Assembly (NCBI RefSeq): GCF_003097135.1
Contig: NZ_QEQL01000005.1
Coordinates: 62,001 to 126,000 of the forward strand
Reading direction: 5' to 3'
Source: Pseudomonas sp. URIL14HWK12:I12
GTDB lineage: Bacteria; Pseudomonadota; Gammaproteobacteria; Pseudomonadales; Pseudomonadaceae
DNA: 64,000 nucleotides
A program made the position numbers and the translations under genes. The notes beneath the pieces were generated by a model that worked only from the letters and a program-made list of their open reading frames with translations, searched no databases and was not told the origin of the DNA. This document shows, one piece after another, positions 1 to 11,238 of the stretch (the stretch's first letter is position 1; every line of letters starts with the position of its first letter).

Positions 1-388
1 GCGGCGTGACTTTCTGGCCCAGCACGGTCCCGTCAGCTTCGGTGTAGCTCCAGGAATCCTGCTTCTGCTGCTCGTGGTAAGCGCGCACACGCTCGGCGGC
101 TGTCTGCAGCGCCTGGCGCTGGGCGGGTGTGATGCGCTCAAGCGCCTGCTCCAACCGCGCCCGCGGCAGGATCAGATCGGCCATGGCAGTGGCCTGCACA
201 CCGTCGAAGCGCTGGGTGAATTCCACCAGCGCCTGATCACCGCGCTCGCGCACGGCTTTTATGATGTCCAGCACGCGCTGGTTGACCGCGTCGTCCGACA
301 CGCTTTCCCAGCTCAGCAAATGGTCCAGATGTCGGGCAAAATCCGGATCAAGGGCGTCGAGTCGGCGTATGGCGGTTGCAGCGGTCAT
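1..388 (-). CDS. hisD: Histidinol dehydrogenase, N-terminal part (cut by window edge)
   Basis: About 129 codons are visible, starting MTAATAIRRLDALDPDF and running off the left edge. The fragment resembles the HisD N-terminus, including the stretch VRERGDQALVEFTQRFDGV. HisD is the zinc enzyme that oxidises L-histidinol to histidine in the last two steps of the pathway. The gene lies downstream of hisG in the same direction with a 129-nt gap, as in other pseudomonads (hisG-hisD-hisC). The catalytic and zinc residues lie outside the window, so the call rests on N-terminal similarity and on the neighbour. Confidence 0.9.
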   Translation of the reverse strand, partial: MTAATAIRRLDALDPDFARHLDHLLSWESVSDDAVNQRVLDIIKAVRERGDQALVEFTQRFDGVQATAMADLILPRARLEQALERITPAQRQALQTAAERVRAYHEQQKQDSWSYTEADGTVLGQKVTP

Positions 389-517
389 GGCAAGCCTCTG
401 TTTTGGCGGTTATACGGGGTTCTTAATCTATCAGCACCGCGCGCCGGTGGCGGGGAATTTCCGCCAATGGCGCCGATAGCGAGTTGCGTGCAGCGGGCGC
501 CGCGCGCAGGGGAAGTG

Positions 518-1153
518 TCAGTCGCGGTGTCGCGACTCGACGGCATGGCGCAAGGTGTCGATCAGCGCCTGGATGCGGGCGTGCTGCATCTTCATCGATG
601 CCTTGTTGACGATCAGCCGCGAGCTGATATGAGCGATCAGCTCCTGAGGCTCAAGTCCATTGGCACGCAGCGTGTTGCCGGTGTCGACCACGTCGATGAT
701 CTTGTCGGCCAGGCCCACCAGCGGCGCCAGCTCCATCGAGCCGTATAGCTTGATGATATCGACCTGCCGGCCTTGCTCTGCATAGTAGCGCTTGGCGACA
801 TTGACGAACTTGGTGGCGATGCGCAGCCGGCCTTTTGGCGCAGCGGCACCCACGGCACCGGCAGTCATCAACTTGCAGCAGGCGATGCGCAGGTCCAGCG
901 GCTCGTAGATACCCTGGCCACCGAACTCCATCAGCACATCCTTGCCCGCCACCCCCAGGTCGGCAGCGCCCTGCTCGACGTAGGTAGGCACGTCGGTGGC
1001 CCGTACGATCAGCAGGCGAACGCCATCATCGCTGGTGGGGATGATCAGCTTGCGGCTCTTGTCAGGGTTTTCGGTGGGCACGATGCCCGCCTCGGCCAGC
1101 AGCGGCAGGGTGTCGTCGAGGATGCGGCCCTTGGACAACGCGATGGTCAGCAT
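518..1153 (-). CDS. hisG: ATP phosphoribosyltransferase, short form
   Basis: HisG catalyses the first committed step of histidine synthesis, joining ATP and PRPP. The protein is 211 aa, the short (HisG-S) form that lacks the C-terminal histidine-binding domain. It therefore normally needs HisZ as regulatory subunit, and HisZ is not in this window. The PRPP-binding loop is seen at residues 155-166 ([12 protein letters not shown]), and the N-terminus [11 protein letters not shown] is typical. It follows murA with a 55-nt gap that contains a GC-rich hairpin, and precedes hisD. Feedback control would act through HisZ; this is inferred from the family. Confidence 0.96.
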   Translation of the reverse strand: MLTIALSKGRILDDTLPLLAEAGIVPTENPDKSRKLIIPTSDDGVRLLIVRATDVPTYVEQGAADLGVAGKDVLMEFGGQGIYEPLDLRIACCKLMTAGAVGAAAPKGRLRIATKFVNVAKRYYAEQGRQVDIIKLYGSMELAPLVGLADKIIDVVDTGNTLRANGLEPQELIAHISSRLIVNKASMKMQHARIQALIDTLRHAVESRHRD

Positions 1154-1177
1154 GGGAAGGGGGATCCCTAATCAATC

Positions 1178-1199
1178 GGCCGGGCCAATGGGCCCGGCC
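1178..1199 (-). other. GC-rich stem-loop between murA and hisG
   Basis: A perfect 9-bp inverted repeat GGCCGGGCC / GGCCCGGCC with a 4-nt loop occupies most of the murA-hisG gap. No U-tract follows on either strand, so it is more likely an mRNA-processing or stability hairpin, or a weak polarity element, than an intrinsic terminator. Confidence 0.5.
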
Positions 1200-1208
1200 A
1201 GGCTTCTA

Positions 1209-2736
<1,528 letters not shown>

Positions 2737-2782
2737 GCTCAACCTCTATCGGCGCCCTGTGCGCACGGGTCGGCCATCATAC

Positions 2783-2826
2783 AAAAAAAGCCGGCCGCCT
2801 GCGAACACTGTACGCAAGCGGCCGGC
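2783..2826 (-). terminator. Intrinsic terminator after mlaB
   Basis: On the minus strand GCCGGCCGC pairs with GCGGCCGGC around a loop that contains a further TGCG/CGCA pairing, followed directly by seven T residues. It lies just downstream of the mlaB stop and upstream of ibaG, and should end the mlaFEDCB transcript. Confidence 0.88.
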
Positions 2827-2837
2827 CGGGCGGCGGT

Positions 2838-3140
2838 TCATTCTGCTTCGAGCAGTTCCAGTACGCCGCTGACGTCGGCGATCTGGCAGATGTCGGGCGG
2901 CATCGCACGCACTTTCAAGGTTTTACCGCAGGCCTTGGCATCCCGGGCGAAGGCCAGCAGCAAGGCTACACCTACGCTGCTGGCCTTCGCCACGCCGGAG
3001 CAGTCGGCAACCACGACGAAGCCGCTGCCGGCCTTCACCAGTTTGCCACCCTCCTCGCGCAGCGCCTTGCCGGTGCGGTAATCGAGCTCGCCGAACAACG
3101 CGAGCCCGTCAGGGGCGGCTTCGACCCGCGCCAGGCTCAC
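2838..3140 (-). CDS. mlaB: Mla system STAS-domain protein
   Basis: A 100-aa single STAS domain protein, the cytoplasmic partner that stabilises the MlaF ATPase in the inner-membrane MlaFEDB complex. That complex moves phospholipids between the outer and inner membranes. The STAS core GSGFVVVADCSGVAKASSVG lies around residues 38-57. It is the last gene of mlaFEDCB. The start is a GTG whose GTGA overlaps the mlaC stop, pointing to translational coupling. Sequence conservation in MlaB is weak, so the name rests mainly on its position. Confidence 0.9.
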   Translation of the reverse strand: MSLARVEAAPDGLALFGELDYRTGKALREEGGKLVKAGSGFVVVADCSGVAKASSVGVALLLAFARDAKACGKTLKVRAMPPDICQIADVSGVLELLEAE

Positions 3141-3808
3141 TGCGCGCCCTGCCCGCCGGTGGCGCCGTCGGTAGCCTGCTTGGCCTTCGCCACTTCGCCG
3201 GCCCAGCCGTCGATGGTCTTGTCCAGGTCGTTGCCATTGCGCTGCATGGCGTCAGCGAACTGATCACGGAACAGCTTGCCGATGTTGATGCCATTTACGA
3301 TGACGTTGCGCACCTTCCACTCGCCGCCGATCTTCTCGAGCGTGTAGGACACCGGATAAACAGCCCCATTGTTGCCCTTGACCTGCATACCGACGCTGGC
3401 GCGGTCACCGCTTTCGTCACGGGGTGGGTCGACGGTGATGCCCTGGTTGGTGTACTCGAGCAGCGCATTGCCATAGAACTGCATCAGGCTGCGCTTGAAG
3501 TTCTCCTGAAAACGCGTCATCTGCTCAGGGGTCGCCTTGCGCGAGTATTTGACCGTCATGATGCTCCGGGAGATACCGTCGGCGTCTACTACAGGGCCTA
3601 CGATCCGGTTCAAGGCGTCATAGAAAGCGTTGGGGTTGCTGCGGTACTGCTCGCGGTGAGCGTTCAGGTCGCTTAGCAGCTCGTTGGTAGTGCCCTGCAC
3701 CACATCGTGGGCCGAGCCCCCCGCCGCCGCATTGGCAGGCACAGCGAGCGCCAGCATCGGCAAGGCCGCCAGCAGTGCCAGGCAAGCGTTTCGCAGGGTC
3801 GACATCAT
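3137..3808 (-). CDS. mlaC: Phospholipid-binding periplasmic protein MlaC
   Basis: MlaC ferries phospholipids through the periplasm between the outer-membrane MlaA-porin complex and MlaD. The ORF could begin at 3832, but GGAG lies 8 nt before the ATG at 3808, so I start there (adjacent ATG at 3805). This gives about 223 aa. The signal peptide is clear (MMSTLRNACLALLAALPMLA to the cleavage region VPANAAAG). The rest is typical Tol-Tol-Ttg2 family sequence (YSRKATPEQMTRFQENFKRS). It sits between mlaD and mlaB. The ttg2 name used in P. putida refers to its link with toluene tolerance. Confidence 0.95.
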   Translation of the reverse strand: MMSTLRNACLALLAALPMLALAVPANAAAGGSAHDVVQGTTNELLSDLNAHREQYRSNPNAFYDALNRIVGPVVDADGISRSIMTVKYSRKATPEQMTRFQENFKRSLMQFYGNALLEYTNQGITVDPPRDESGDRASVGMQVKGNNGAVYPVSYTLEKIGGEWKVRNVIVNGINIGKLFRDQFADAMQRNGNDLDKTIDGWAGEVAKAKQATDGATGGQGAQ

Positions 3809-3821
3809 GTGACTCACTCCT

Positions 3822-4289
3822 TTATTTGGCATCTTTGCTCACAGTATTGAGCAGGAATTTGCCGATCAGGTCTTCCAGCACCAGGGCCGATTGCGTGTCG
3901 TGGATGGTCCCGCCATCCTTGAGCACGTTCGTGTCGCCACCCACGCTCAGGCCGATGTATTTCTCGCCAAGCAGCCCTGCAGTGAGGATCGACGCGGTGG
4001 AGTCGGTGGGCAGGTTGTTCACGTGCTTGTCGACTTCCAATGTCACGCGCCCGGTGAAGGTATCGCGGTCCAGATCGATCGCAGTGACCTTGCCGACGGT
4101 CACGCCAGCCATGGTCACCTTCGCTCTGACCGTCAAACCGGCGATATTGTCGAAATAGGCATAAAGTTTGTAGGTGTCGTGTGCCGTCGTGGGGGTAAGG
4201 CCGCTTACCCGCAGGGCCAGCAGCACGAGTGCCAGGATCCCGGCCAGTACAAAAAGGCCGACACCGACTTCCAGGGTGCGGTTCTGCAT
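3822..4289 (-). CDS. mlaD: Mla MCE-domain protein MlaD
   Basis: A 155-aa protein with one N-terminal membrane helix (residues about 8-27, VGLFVLAGILALVLLALRVS) followed by a single periplasmic MCE domain. The MCE motif is visible in TVRAKVTMAGVTVGKVTAIDL. MlaD forms the hexameric ring that accepts phospholipid from MlaC on top of the MlaE permease. Its ATG overlaps the mlaE stop by one base (TGATG), as expected for a tightly coupled operon. The gap to mlaC is 13 nt. Confidence 0.96.
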   Translation of the reverse strand: MQNRTLEVGVGLFVLAGILALVLLALRVSGLTPTTAHDTYKLYAYFDNIAGLTVRAKVTMAGVTVGKVTAIDLDRDTFTGRVTLEVDKHVNNLPTDSTASILTAGLLGEKYIGLSVGGDTNVLKDGGTIHDTQSALVLEDLIGKFLLNTVSKDAK

Positions 4290-5086
4290 CAGAAATCTCC
4301 AAACATCAAAGCGGTCAGAATGAAATCAAGCCCCAGTACCGCCAGCGAGGCGTAAACCACGGTCCGGGTGGTGGCACGGCTGATCCCCTCTGAAGTGGGC
4401 TCGCAGTCATAGCCTTGAAACACGGCGATCCAGGTGACCACGAAAGCGAATACAACGCTTTTGATCAGCCCGTTGAGCACGTCATCGGTGAAACTGACAC
4501 TGTTCTGCATGTTGGACCAGAACGAGCCCTGATATACGCCCAGCCAATCGACCGCCACCCACGACCCGCCCCATATGCCCACCACGGCGAAGATCATGGA
4601 CAGCAAAGGCAGCGAGATGAAGCCGGCCCATAAACGGGGTGCAGCAATGTACTTGAGCGGGTCGACACCGATCATCTCCAGGCTCGACAACTGCTCTGTG
4701 GACTTCATGTTGCCGATTTCGGCAGTCAATGCAGACCCTGCGCGGCCGGCGAACAGCAGCGCAGTGACCACCGGCCCCAGCTCACGCAGCAACGTGAGTG
4801 CCACCATCTGGCCCACCGCCTGCTCCGAGCCATAGCGCGCCAGGATGCTGAACCCTTGCAAGGCCAGCACGCCGCCGATGAATACCCCAGAAACCACGAT
4901 GATCGGCAGCGACAGCACGCCTATCGAATACAGTTGCTTGACCAGCAGCTGGAAGCGCCCGGACGTACCGCCCCGGCCAAGCAGCACATGCATCAGAAAC
5001 AGGCTGGAGCGGCCCAGTACGCCGACCACATCGATGGCCGAGCGCCCCATCAGGCGAATTCGCCCAATCAAACCAGTGCGGCGCAT
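4289..5086 (-). CDS. mlaE: Mla permease MlaE
   Basis: A 265-aa integral membrane protein of the MlaE family, the permease of the retrograde phospholipid ABC transporter. Family sequence is clear in the segments [19 protein letters not shown] and [20 protein letters not shown], and several hydrophobic helices follow. Start and stop each overlap the neighbours by one base (TGATG), placing it firmly between mlaF and mlaD. It should work as a dimer with two MlaF ATPases. Confidence 0.97.
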   Translation of the reverse strand: MRRTGLIGRIRLMGRSAIDVVGVLGRSSLFLMHVLLGRGGTSGRFQLLVKQLYSIGVLSLPIIVVSGVFIGGVLALQGFSILARYGSEQAVGQMVALTLLRELGPVVTALLFAGRAGSALTAEIGNMKSTEQLSSLEMIGVDPLKYIAAPRLWAGFISLPLLSMIFAVVGIWGGSWVAVDWLGVYQGSFWSNMQNSVSFTDDVLNGLIKSVVFAFVVTWIAVFQGYDCEPTSEGISRATTRTVVYASLAVLGLDFILTALMFGDF

Positions 5087-5895
5087 CAGCGTTTCCCCAG
5101 AAAATCGGCAGCCAGCGGCGGCGCAGAGTAGTGAAACGGTACCGGCCCATCCGGCTGGCCCGTCATGAACTGGCGGATACGCGGGTTATCCGAAGCCTTG
5201 AGCTCCGCCGGCGTGCCCTGCCCCAGCACCTGGCCGTCGCCGACCACATACAGATAGTCGGCAATGCTGGAGGTTTCGGCCAGGTCGTGGGACACGACGA
5301 TGCTCGTGATGCCCAAGGCATCGTTGAGCAAGCGGATAAGGCGCACCAGAACGCCCATGGCGATCGGGTCCTGGCCGACGAACGGCTCGTCGTACATGAG
5401 TATCTGCGGGTCCATGGCGATGGCCCGGGCTAGCGCTACGCGGCGCTTCATGCCACCTGAAAGCTCATCGGGCATCAGCGCGGTCGCGCCCCTGAGCCCA
5501 ACTGCCTGCAGCTTCATGAGCACCAGGTCGCGGATCAGGTCTTCGGGCAGGTCGGTGTGCACGCGCAGCGGAAACGCTACGTTCTCGAACACGTCCAGGT
5601 CAGTGAACAGCGCGCCACTCTGAAACAGCACACCCATGTGCTTGCGCGCGTCGAACAGATCACTGCGTGACAGGGCCGGGAGGTTCTGGCCGTTGACCCA
5701 GACCTCACCTGCCGAAGGCCGCAACTGTGCGCCCATCAGCCTGAGCAGGGTCGTTTTGCCACAACCGGAAGGGCCCATGATGCCCGTGACCTTGCCGCGC
5801 GGAATGCGGATGTCGACGTTCTCGAAGATGCTGCGCGCGCCACGCTTGAAGGTCACACCCTTCAGCTCAACCGCGTAGGCGTTATCGGCTGTCAT
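5086..5895 (-). CDS. mlaF: Mla ATP-binding protein MlaF
   Basis: The 269-aa ATPase of the phospholipid ABC transporter and first gene of mlaFEDCB. Walker A is at residues 41-48 (GPSGCGKT), the signature LSGGM at 145-149, and Walker B with its Glu near residue 170 (ILMYDE). The C-terminal tail ([19 protein letters not shown]) is the extension that in MlaF wraps the neighbouring subunit; that role is known from the family. The gene is transcribed divergently from kdsD across a 250-nt gap. Confidence 0.97.
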   Translation of the reverse strand: MTADNAYAVELKGVTFKRGARSIFENVDIRIPRGKVTGIMGPSGCGKTTLLRLMGAQLRPSAGEVWVNGQNLPALSRSDLFDARKHMGVLFQSGALFTDLDVFENVAFPLRVHTDLPEDLIRDLVLMKLQAVGLRGATALMPDELSGGMKRRVALARAIAMDPQILMYDEPFVGQDPIAMGVLVRLIRLLNDALGITSIVVSHDLAETSSIADYLYVVGDGQVLGQGTPAELKASDNPRIRQFMTGQPDGPVPFHYSAPPLAADFLGKR

Positions 5896-6107
5896 TCAAA
5901 CTCCTTGCGAAGCGGCCTGGCTCCATGGGACGCCCTGGATTGCGGCCGAGGCACACCCCTGGGCTGGCCGACAAGCGGCGAACTATATCACTGGCAACCT
6001 GCATGGCCCACCTTGAGTCTTGAATCGTTTTCAAACAGTGCCTACCTGCATCCGGCCCCACTACGAGAGTTTTCCGAAACGGGGATGAACCGCGCGCAGC
6101 ATTCCCC

Positions 6108-6113
6108 TATAAT
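6108..6113 (+). promoter_or_regulatory. -10 box of the kdsD promoter
   Basis: A perfect TATAAT lies 32 nt before the kdsD start in the divergent mlaF-kdsD gap (5896-6145). No good -35 box is found at 16-18 nt, so the promoter may rely on an activator or on the -10 alone. The rest of this gap shows no gene. Confidence 0.6.
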
Positions 6114-6145
6114 CCCCGCCCTTCCCATTCTGCAACCTGAACGAC

Positions 6146-7120
6146 ATGACCTTGCCCAGTGACCTGATCCAGTCCGCGCAGCGGACCATCCGCCTAGAAA
6201 TAGAGGCAGTCGAAGGCTTGCTGGTTCACATTGGCGACGACTTTGTACGCGCCTGCGAAATGATCATGGGCAGCACCGGGCGTGTCGTGGTCATGGGAAT
6301 GGGCAAATCCGGGCATGTCGGCAAGAAGATCGCCGCCACGCTGGCCAGCACCGGCACGCCGTCATTCTTCGTTCATCCCGCCGAGGCCAGCCACGGCGAC
6401 ATGGGCATGATCACCCGCGATGACATCGTGCTGGCGCTGTCCAACTCGGGCTCGTCGGCCGAGGTGATGGCGCTGGTGCCACTGTTCAAACGGCTGGGCA
6501 TTCGGCTGATCAGCCTGACCGGCAACCCCGACTCGCCACTGGCGCAGGCTGCCGACATCAACCTGGGCTCGCGGCTCACCCAGGAAGCTTGCCCGCTGAA
6601 CCTGGCACCCACGTCCTCCACGACCGTGGCCCTGGTGCTGGGCGACGCACTGGCCGTCGCCCTGCTCGAAGCCCGCGGCTTCACCGCCGAGGATTTCGCC
6701 TTTTCGCACCCAGGCGGGGCATTGGGCCGCAGGCTGTTGCTCAAGGTCGAGAACGTGATGCATCAGGGCAACGCCCTGCCCCGCGTCGCACGCGGGGCGA
6801 GCCTGCGCGAGGCGTTGGTAGAGATGTCGGGCAAGGGCTTGGGCATGACGGTGGTGGTCGAAGCCGATGGCCGCCTGGCCGGCGTTTTCACCGATGGCGA
6901 CCTGCGCCGCGCGCTGGACCGCGCGATTGATGTGCGCGAGGCACGCATCGACGAGGTCATGACCCAGCACGGCAAGACTGCACGGCCAGATATGCTGGCT
7001 GCACAGGCGCTGAAGATCATGGAAGACCACAAGATCAGCGCGCTGGTGGTGGTCGACGACCACGACCGCCCCGTTGGGGCGCTGAACATGCACGATCTGC
7101 TTCGTGCGGGAGTGATGTAA
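6146..7120 (+). CDS. kdsD: D-arabinose 5-phosphate isomerase
   Basis: Converts ribulose 5-phosphate to arabinose 5-phosphate, the first step of Kdo synthesis for LPS. The 324-aa protein has an N-terminal SIS domain (residues about 40-180; GKSGHVGKKIAATLASTGTP, then EASHGDMG) and two C-terminal CBS domains (about 205-262 and 270-324). This is the normal KdsD layout. It opens the run kdsD-kdsC-lptCAB, and its TAA overlaps the kdsC ATG. Confidence 0.97.
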   Translation: MTLPSDLIQSAQRTIRLEIEAVEGLLVHIGDDFVRACEMIMGSTGRVVVMGMGKSGHVGKKIAATLASTGTPSFFVHPAEASHGDMGMITRDDIVLALSNSGSSAEVMALVPLFKRLGIRLISLTGNPDSPLAQAADINLGSRLTQEACPLNLAPTSSTTVALVLGDALAVALLEARGFTAEDFAFSHPGGALGRRLLLKVENVMHQGNALPRVARGASLREALVEMSGKGLGMTVVVEADGRLAGVFTDGDLRRALDRAIDVREARIDEVMTQHGKTARPDMLAAQALKIMEDHKISALVVVDDHDRPVGALNMHDLLRAGVM

Positions 7121-7641
7121 TGAACCAGGATCTGCTCGAACGTGCTCGCCGCATCAAGCTCGCGGTATTCGACGTCGATGGCGTCCTCACTGACGGCCGC
7201 CTTTACTTTCTCGAAGACGGCAGCGAATTCAAGACCTTCAACACTCTCGATGGCCACGGCATCAAGATGCTGGGCAGCGTAGTCAAGCTCGCCATCATCA
7301 CTGGCCGCAAGTCTCCCGTGGTGGAACGCCGGGCGCACAACCTGGGTATCGAGCATCTTTACCAGGGCCGCGAAGACAAACTCACCGCCCTAGACGAACT
7401 GCTCGGGCAACTGGGCCTCGAATACCAGGACGTCGCCTACCTGGGCGACGACCTGCCCGACCTGCCGGTGATTCGCCGGGTCGGGTTGGGCATGGCAGTG
7501 GCCAACGCGGCGCCGTTCGTGCGCCAGCACGCCATGGCCGTGACACAAGCCCGCGGCGGCGAAGGGGCAGCACGCGAATTCTGCGAGCTGATACTGCAAG
7601 CGCAAGGCAAGCTCGACCCCTTGCTCGATAGCTATCTATAA
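7120..7641 (+). CDS. kdsC: Kdo-8-phosphate phosphatase
   Basis: A 173-aa HAD-family phosphatase that removes phosphate from Kdo 8-phosphate. The catalytic DxD is Asp18 and Asp20 (VFDVDGVLTDG), and the later HAD motif YLGDDLPDLPVI is present. It starts in a TAATG overlap with kdsD and ends 9 nt before lptC. The product feeds CMP-Kdo formation for lipid A-Kdo assembly. Confidence 0.97.
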   Translation: MNQDLLERARRIKLAVFDVDGVLTDGRLYFLEDGSEFKTFNTLDGHGIKMLGSVVKLAIITGRKSPVVERRAHNLGIEHLYQGREDKLTALDELLGQLGLEYQDVAYLGDDLPDLPVIRRVGLGMAVANAAPFVRQHAMAVTQARGGEGAAREFCELILQAQGKLDPLLDSYL

Positions 7642-7650
7642 GGCCCGACG

Positions 7651-8229
7651 ATGCAGAACAAGCTCATTCGCAACCTCATGATCCTGATCGTGCTGGTGAT
7701 CGCAGTCGGCGCAATCGGCTACTGGCGCATCACGCCTGAGCGGTTTCTCGACAACACCCCGGCGCAGGTCGACGAAAGCGTGGTCGACTATTACGCGATC
7801 AACACCCACACTAAGCAATACATGGACGACGGCAGCCTGCAGTACGACCTGACCGCCGACCGTGTGGAACACCACCAGGTCAGCGAAGTCTCCTACGTCA
7901 CGCTGCCGGAAATGCAAATCTACCGTGGCACGCCCTACCCGTGGCACGTGCGCAGCGAGCGAGCCGAGGTCAACCCCGACGGTACCCAGATCGAGCTGAT
8001 CGACAAGGTCAAACTCAACCGCACAGACCAGAAATCCCGTACTACCGTGATCAACACCAGCCGGGCGACGGTATACCCGCGCAGGCAATATGCCGAAACC
8101 GACCAAGCCGTTAGAATCGACGGCGCCAATGGCGTGACCACGGCAAAAGGAATGAAAGCGTATTTGAAAGACAGCAAGGTAGACTTGCTGTCCAACGTAA
8201 GAGGACAGTATGACGCTCGCTCTCGCTAA
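7651..8229 (+). CDS. lptC: LPS export protein LptC
   Basis: A 192-aa bitopic inner-membrane protein of the Lpt bridge. One N-terminal helix (residues about 8-25, NLMILIVLVIAVGAIGYW) is followed by a periplasmic beta-jellyroll domain. LptC passes LPS from LptB2FG to LptA. Its 3' end overlaps lptA by 20 nt, so the two genes are probably translationally coupled. LptF and LptG are encoded elsewhere, as is usual. Confidence 0.95.
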   Translation: MQNKLIRNLMILIVLVIAVGAIGYWRITPERFLDNTPAQVDESVVDYYAINTHTKQYMDDGSLQYDLTADRVEHHQVSEVSYVTLPEMQIYRGTPYPWHVRSERAEVNPDGTQIELIDKVKLNRTDQKSRTTVINTSRATVYPRRQYAETDQAVRIDGANGVTTAKGMKAYLKDSKVDLLSNVRGQYDARSR

Positions 8230-8767
8230 AACCCTCCCGGTACTGCTTGGCCTGGGCGCTGCGCTGGGGAGCGTCAATGCCCTCGCGCTGCCGACGGACC
8301 GCGACCAGCCGATCCACATCCAGGCCGACACCTCCCAGCTCGACGACAAGCAGGGCGTGGCGGTATACGTGGGCGATGTGATCATCACCCAGGGCTCGAT
8401 GAAGATCACCGGCAATAAGGTCACAGTCACCCGCGACACCAACGGTGACGTCAAGACCTTCACGTCGGTAGGCAACCTGGCCTACTACGAACAAAAGCCT
8501 GCCGCTGACAAGCCGATCGTGCAGGCTTGGGCCGTTACGATCGACTACCTGGCCACCCAGGATCGGATCATCCTGACCGACCGTGCGAAGGTCGTGAACG
8601 ACGGCAACGTCTCGACCGGCGAGAAGATCGTCTATGACACCGTTCGCCAGGTCGCCAACGCCGGCCGAGCCAACGGCTCCAAGGTCACCTCGCCGCAGCC
8701 ACGCATCGACATGGTGATCCAGCCGAAGAAAAAAACCGAACCCGCGCAGCAACAGAAGGGGCAGTAA
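8210..8767 (+). CDS. lptA: LPS periplasmic bridge protein LptA
   Basis: A 185-aa periplasmic protein with signal peptide ([20 protein letters not shown]... cleavage near NALALP). The OstA-like jellyroll core starts at [20 protein letters not shown]. LptA oligomers form the hydrophobic bridge between LptC and LptD. The charged, Lys/Gln-rich tail is common in pseudomonads. It overlaps lptC upstream, and its TAA overlaps the lptB ATG. Confidence 0.95.
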   Translation: MTLALAKTLPVLLGLGAALGSVNALALPTDRDQPIHIQADTSQLDDKQGVAVYVGDVIITQGSMKITGNKVTVTRDTNGDVKTFTSVGNLAYYEQKPAADKPIVQAWAVTIDYLATQDRIILTDRAKVVNDGNVSTGEKIVYDTVRQVANAGRANGSKVTSPQPRIDMVIQPKKKTEPAQQQKGQ

Positions 8768-9492
8768 TGGCAACCCTCAAGGCACAGCACCTTGCCAAGA
8801 GCTACAAGGGCCGCCAGGTCGTTCGCGACGTCAGCCTGTCGATCGACAGCGGTCAGATCGTAGGCCTGCTTGGCCCCAACGGCGCCGGCAAGACCACCTG
8901 CTTCTACATGATCGTCGGCCTGGTACAGGCCGAGCAGGGTCGTGTGCTGATCGACGACCTGGACGTGAGCCATCAGCCCATGCATGGCAGGGCGCGCGCC
9001 GGCATCGGCTACCTGCCACAGGAAGCGTCGATCTTTCGTAAGCTGTCGGTGGCCAACAACATCATGGCGATTCTGGAGACCCGCAAAGACCTCGACGCCG
9101 CTGGCCGCAATGCCGAGCTCGAGAACCTGTTGCAGGAATTCCACATCACTCACATCCGCGACAATCTGGGCATGAGCTTGTCGGGCGGTGAACGCCGCCG
9201 CGTCGAAATTGCGCGCGCGCTGGCTACAGCACCCAAGTTCATTCTGCTCGATGAGCCCTTCGCAGGCGTCGACCCGATCTCGGTGGGTGATATCAAGCAA
9301 ATCATCCATCACCTCAAGGCCAAAGGGATCGGTGTATTGATCACCGACCATAACGTGCGCGAGACGCTGGACATCTGCGAAATCGCCTACATCGTGAATG
9401 ATGGCCAATTGATCGCCGAGGGTGACGCCGAGACTATCCTGGCCAACCAACTGGTCAAGGAAGTGTACCTAGGCCACGAGTTCCGCCTCTGA
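8767..9492 (+). CDS. lptB: LPS export ATPase LptB
   Basis: The 241-aa ATPase that powers LPS extraction by LptB2FGC. Walker A is at residues 36-43 (GPNGAGKT), the signature LSGGE at 138-142, Walker B at about 158-164 with the catalytic Glu (ILLDEP), and the switch His at 195 (LITDHNV). It is the last gene of the kdsD-lptB run before rpoN, a neighbourhood conserved across gammaproteobacteria. Confidence 0.98.
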   Translation: MATLKAQHLAKSYKGRQVVRDVSLSIDSGQIVGLLGPNGAGKTTCFYMIVGLVQAEQGRVLIDDLDVSHQPMHGRARAGIGYLPQEASIFRKLSVANNIMAILETRKDLDAAGRNAELENLLQEFHITHIRDNLGMSLSGGERRRVEIARALATAPKFILLDEPFAGVDPISVGDIKQIIHHLKAKGIGVLITDHNVRETLDICEIAYIVNDGQLIAEGDAETILANQLVKEVYLGHEFRL

Positions 9493-9537
9493 CGGCGAGC
9501 CAAACTAAACACTATGCAAAGCCAGTTTTTTCAGGCA

Positions 9538-9543
9538 TATAAT
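9538..9543 (+). promoter_or_regulatory. -10 box upstream of rpoN
   Basis: A perfect TATAAT lies in the 135-nt lptB-rpoN gap, 84 nt before the rpoN start. The hexamer 17 nt upstream (TGCAAA) is a poor -35. This suggests rpoN has its own promoter in addition to read-through from lptB. Confidence 0.5.
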
Positions 9544-9627
9544 TTGCTTAAAGCTGGCGCCGGTGAGGTCGCCAGCAGGTAGTGGACGGCGCACCGCGCC
9601 GGCAGAACAAGGTGTCTAGCTTCCGCC

Positions 9628-11145
9628 ATGAAACCAACGCTCGTCCTGAAAATGGGCCAGCAACTGACGATGACACCGCAGTTGCAACAGGCCATTCGCC
9701 TCCTCCAGCTCTCGACCCTGGATCTCCAGCAGGAAATCCAGGAAGCGCTGGATTCCAACCCCATGCTCGAACGCCAGGAAGAAGGCGACGACTTCGACAC
9801 CAGTGACCCCATGGCCGACAACGCCGAGCTCAAGGGCAACGGCGAGGCTCAGGATACCTCCTTTCAAGACACCGGCTTCGAAGCCAGTGTGTCAGTGAAC
9901 GAAGGGGCTGAAGGCGGCGAGGAAGGCGATTGGAGCGATCGCATTCCCAATGAACTGCCGGTCGACACGGCCTGGGAAGATGTCTATCAGACCAGCGCCA
10001 GCAACCTGCCCAGCAGCGATGATGACGACTGGGATTTCACTACGCGCACCTCGGCCGGTGAAAGCCTTCAAAGCCATTTGCTATGGCAGCTAAACCTGGT
10101 CCCGATGTCCGATAATGACCGGCTGATCGCCGTGACGCTGATCGACAGCATCAACGACCAGGGTTACCTGGAAGCCACTCTCGAAGAGATCTGCGACGGT
10201 TTCGACCCGGAGCTGGACATCGAGCTGGACGAAATCGAAGCGGTGCTGCACCGCATCCAACAATTCGAGCCTGCCGGGGTAGCCGCCCGCAGCTTGAGCG
10301 AATGCCTGGCCCTGCAACTGCGCCAGTTGCCGCCGAAAACGCCCTGGTTGAACGAAGCGCTGCGCTTGGTCAGCGACTACATCGACTTGCTCGGCAGCCG
10401 CGACTACAGCCAGTTGCTGCGGCGCATGAAGCTCAAGGAAGATGACCTGCGCCAGATCATCGAACTGGTACAGAGCCTCAATCCCCGCCCCGGTTCGCAG
10501 ATCGAGGCCAGTGAACCCGAATACGTGGTGCCGGATGTCATCGTTCGCAAAGACAGCGACCGCTGGCTGGTCGAGCTGAATCAGGAAGCGATGCCGCGCC
10601 TGCGGGTGAACCCTCAGTACGCAGGCTTCGTTCGACGGGCTGACACCAGTGCCGACAACACCTTCATGCGCAATCAGCTTCAGGAAGCCCGCTGGTTCAT
10701 CAAGAGCCTGCAGAGCCGCAACGAAACGCTGATGAAAGTGGCCACACAGATCGTCGAGCACCAGCGCGGCTTTCTCGACTATGGCGATGAGGCGATGAAG
10801 CCCTTGGTGCTGCATGACATCGCCGAAGCCGTCGGCATGCATGAATCGACTATCTCTCGAGTGACTACCCAGAAGTTCATGCACACCCCCCGAGGGATTT
10901 ACGAGCTGAAGTACTTTTTCTCCAGCCACGTCAGCACTTCAGAGGGGGGCGAATGCTCCTCCACCGCTATTCGCGCGATCATCAAGAAACTGGTGGCCGC
11001 CGAAAACCAGAAAAAGCCATTGAGCGACAGCAAGATCGCTGGTTTACTGGAGGCACAAGGCATTCAGGTAGCTCGCCGCACTGTCGCCAAGTACCGTGAA
11101 TCTCTCGGGATTGCGCCGTCCAGCGAACGCAAGCGGCTGATGTAA
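9628..11145 (+). CDS. rpoN: RNA polymerase sigma-54 factor
   Basis: A 505-aa RpoN. Region I is Gln/Leu-rich at the start ([20 protein letters not shown]), followed by an acidic region II (residues about 50-130). The core-binding and DNA-binding parts come next, and the RpoN box [10 protein letters not shown] sits at residues 482-491. It directs transcription at -24/-12 promoters for nitrogen, flagellar and carbon-use genes with enhancer-binding activators. A hairpin terminator follows it before hpf, so the downstream PTS genes may be partly uncoupled from rpoN. Confidence 0.98.
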   Translation: MKPTLVLKMGQQLTMTPQLQQAIRLLQLSTLDLQQEIQEALDSNPMLERQEEGDDFDTSDPMADNAELKGNGEAQDTSFQDTGFEASVSVNEGAEGGEEGDWSDRIPNELPVDTAWEDVYQTSASNLPSSDDDDWDFTTRTSAGESLQSHLLWQLNLVPMSDNDRLIAVTLIDSINDQGYLEATLEEICDGFDPELDIELDEIEAVLHRIQQFEPAGVAARSLSECLALQLRQLPPKTPWLNEALRLVSDYIDLLGSRDYSQLLRRMKLKEDDLRQIIELVQSLNPRPGSQIEASEPEYVVPDVIVRKDSDRWLVELNQEAMPRLRVNPQYAGFVRRADTSADNTFMRNQLQEARWFIKSLQSRNETLMKVATQIVEHQRGFLDYGDEAMKPLVLHDIAEAVGMHESTISRVTTQKFMHTPRGIYELKYFFSSHVSTSEGGECSSTAIRAIIKKLVAAENQKKPLSDSKIAGLLEAQGIQVARRTVAKYRESLGIAPSSERKRLM

Positions 11146-11189
11146 CGCACCGATGCCCGGGCGCAGGCCAGCGCCCTACCCTGTTCCAG

Positions 11190-11213
11190 GAGGCAGGCTT
11201 ACCTGCCTCTTTA
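11190..11213 (+). terminator. Hairpin terminator between rpoN and hpf
   Basis: A perfect 8-bp stem GAGGCAGG / CCTGCCTC with a CTTA loop is followed by TTTA. The U-tract is short, so it may be a partial terminator that lowers read-through from rpoN into hpf-ptsN-rapZ-ptsO. Confidence 0.6.
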
Positions 11214-11238
11214 TGCACTGGCAATAAGGAGAAGCGGT

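Noticed and set aside
1178..1199. Hairpin between murA and hisG as terminator
   Set aside because: No U-tract on the minus strand and the genes are conserved neighbours in one direction; listed as a stem-loop only.
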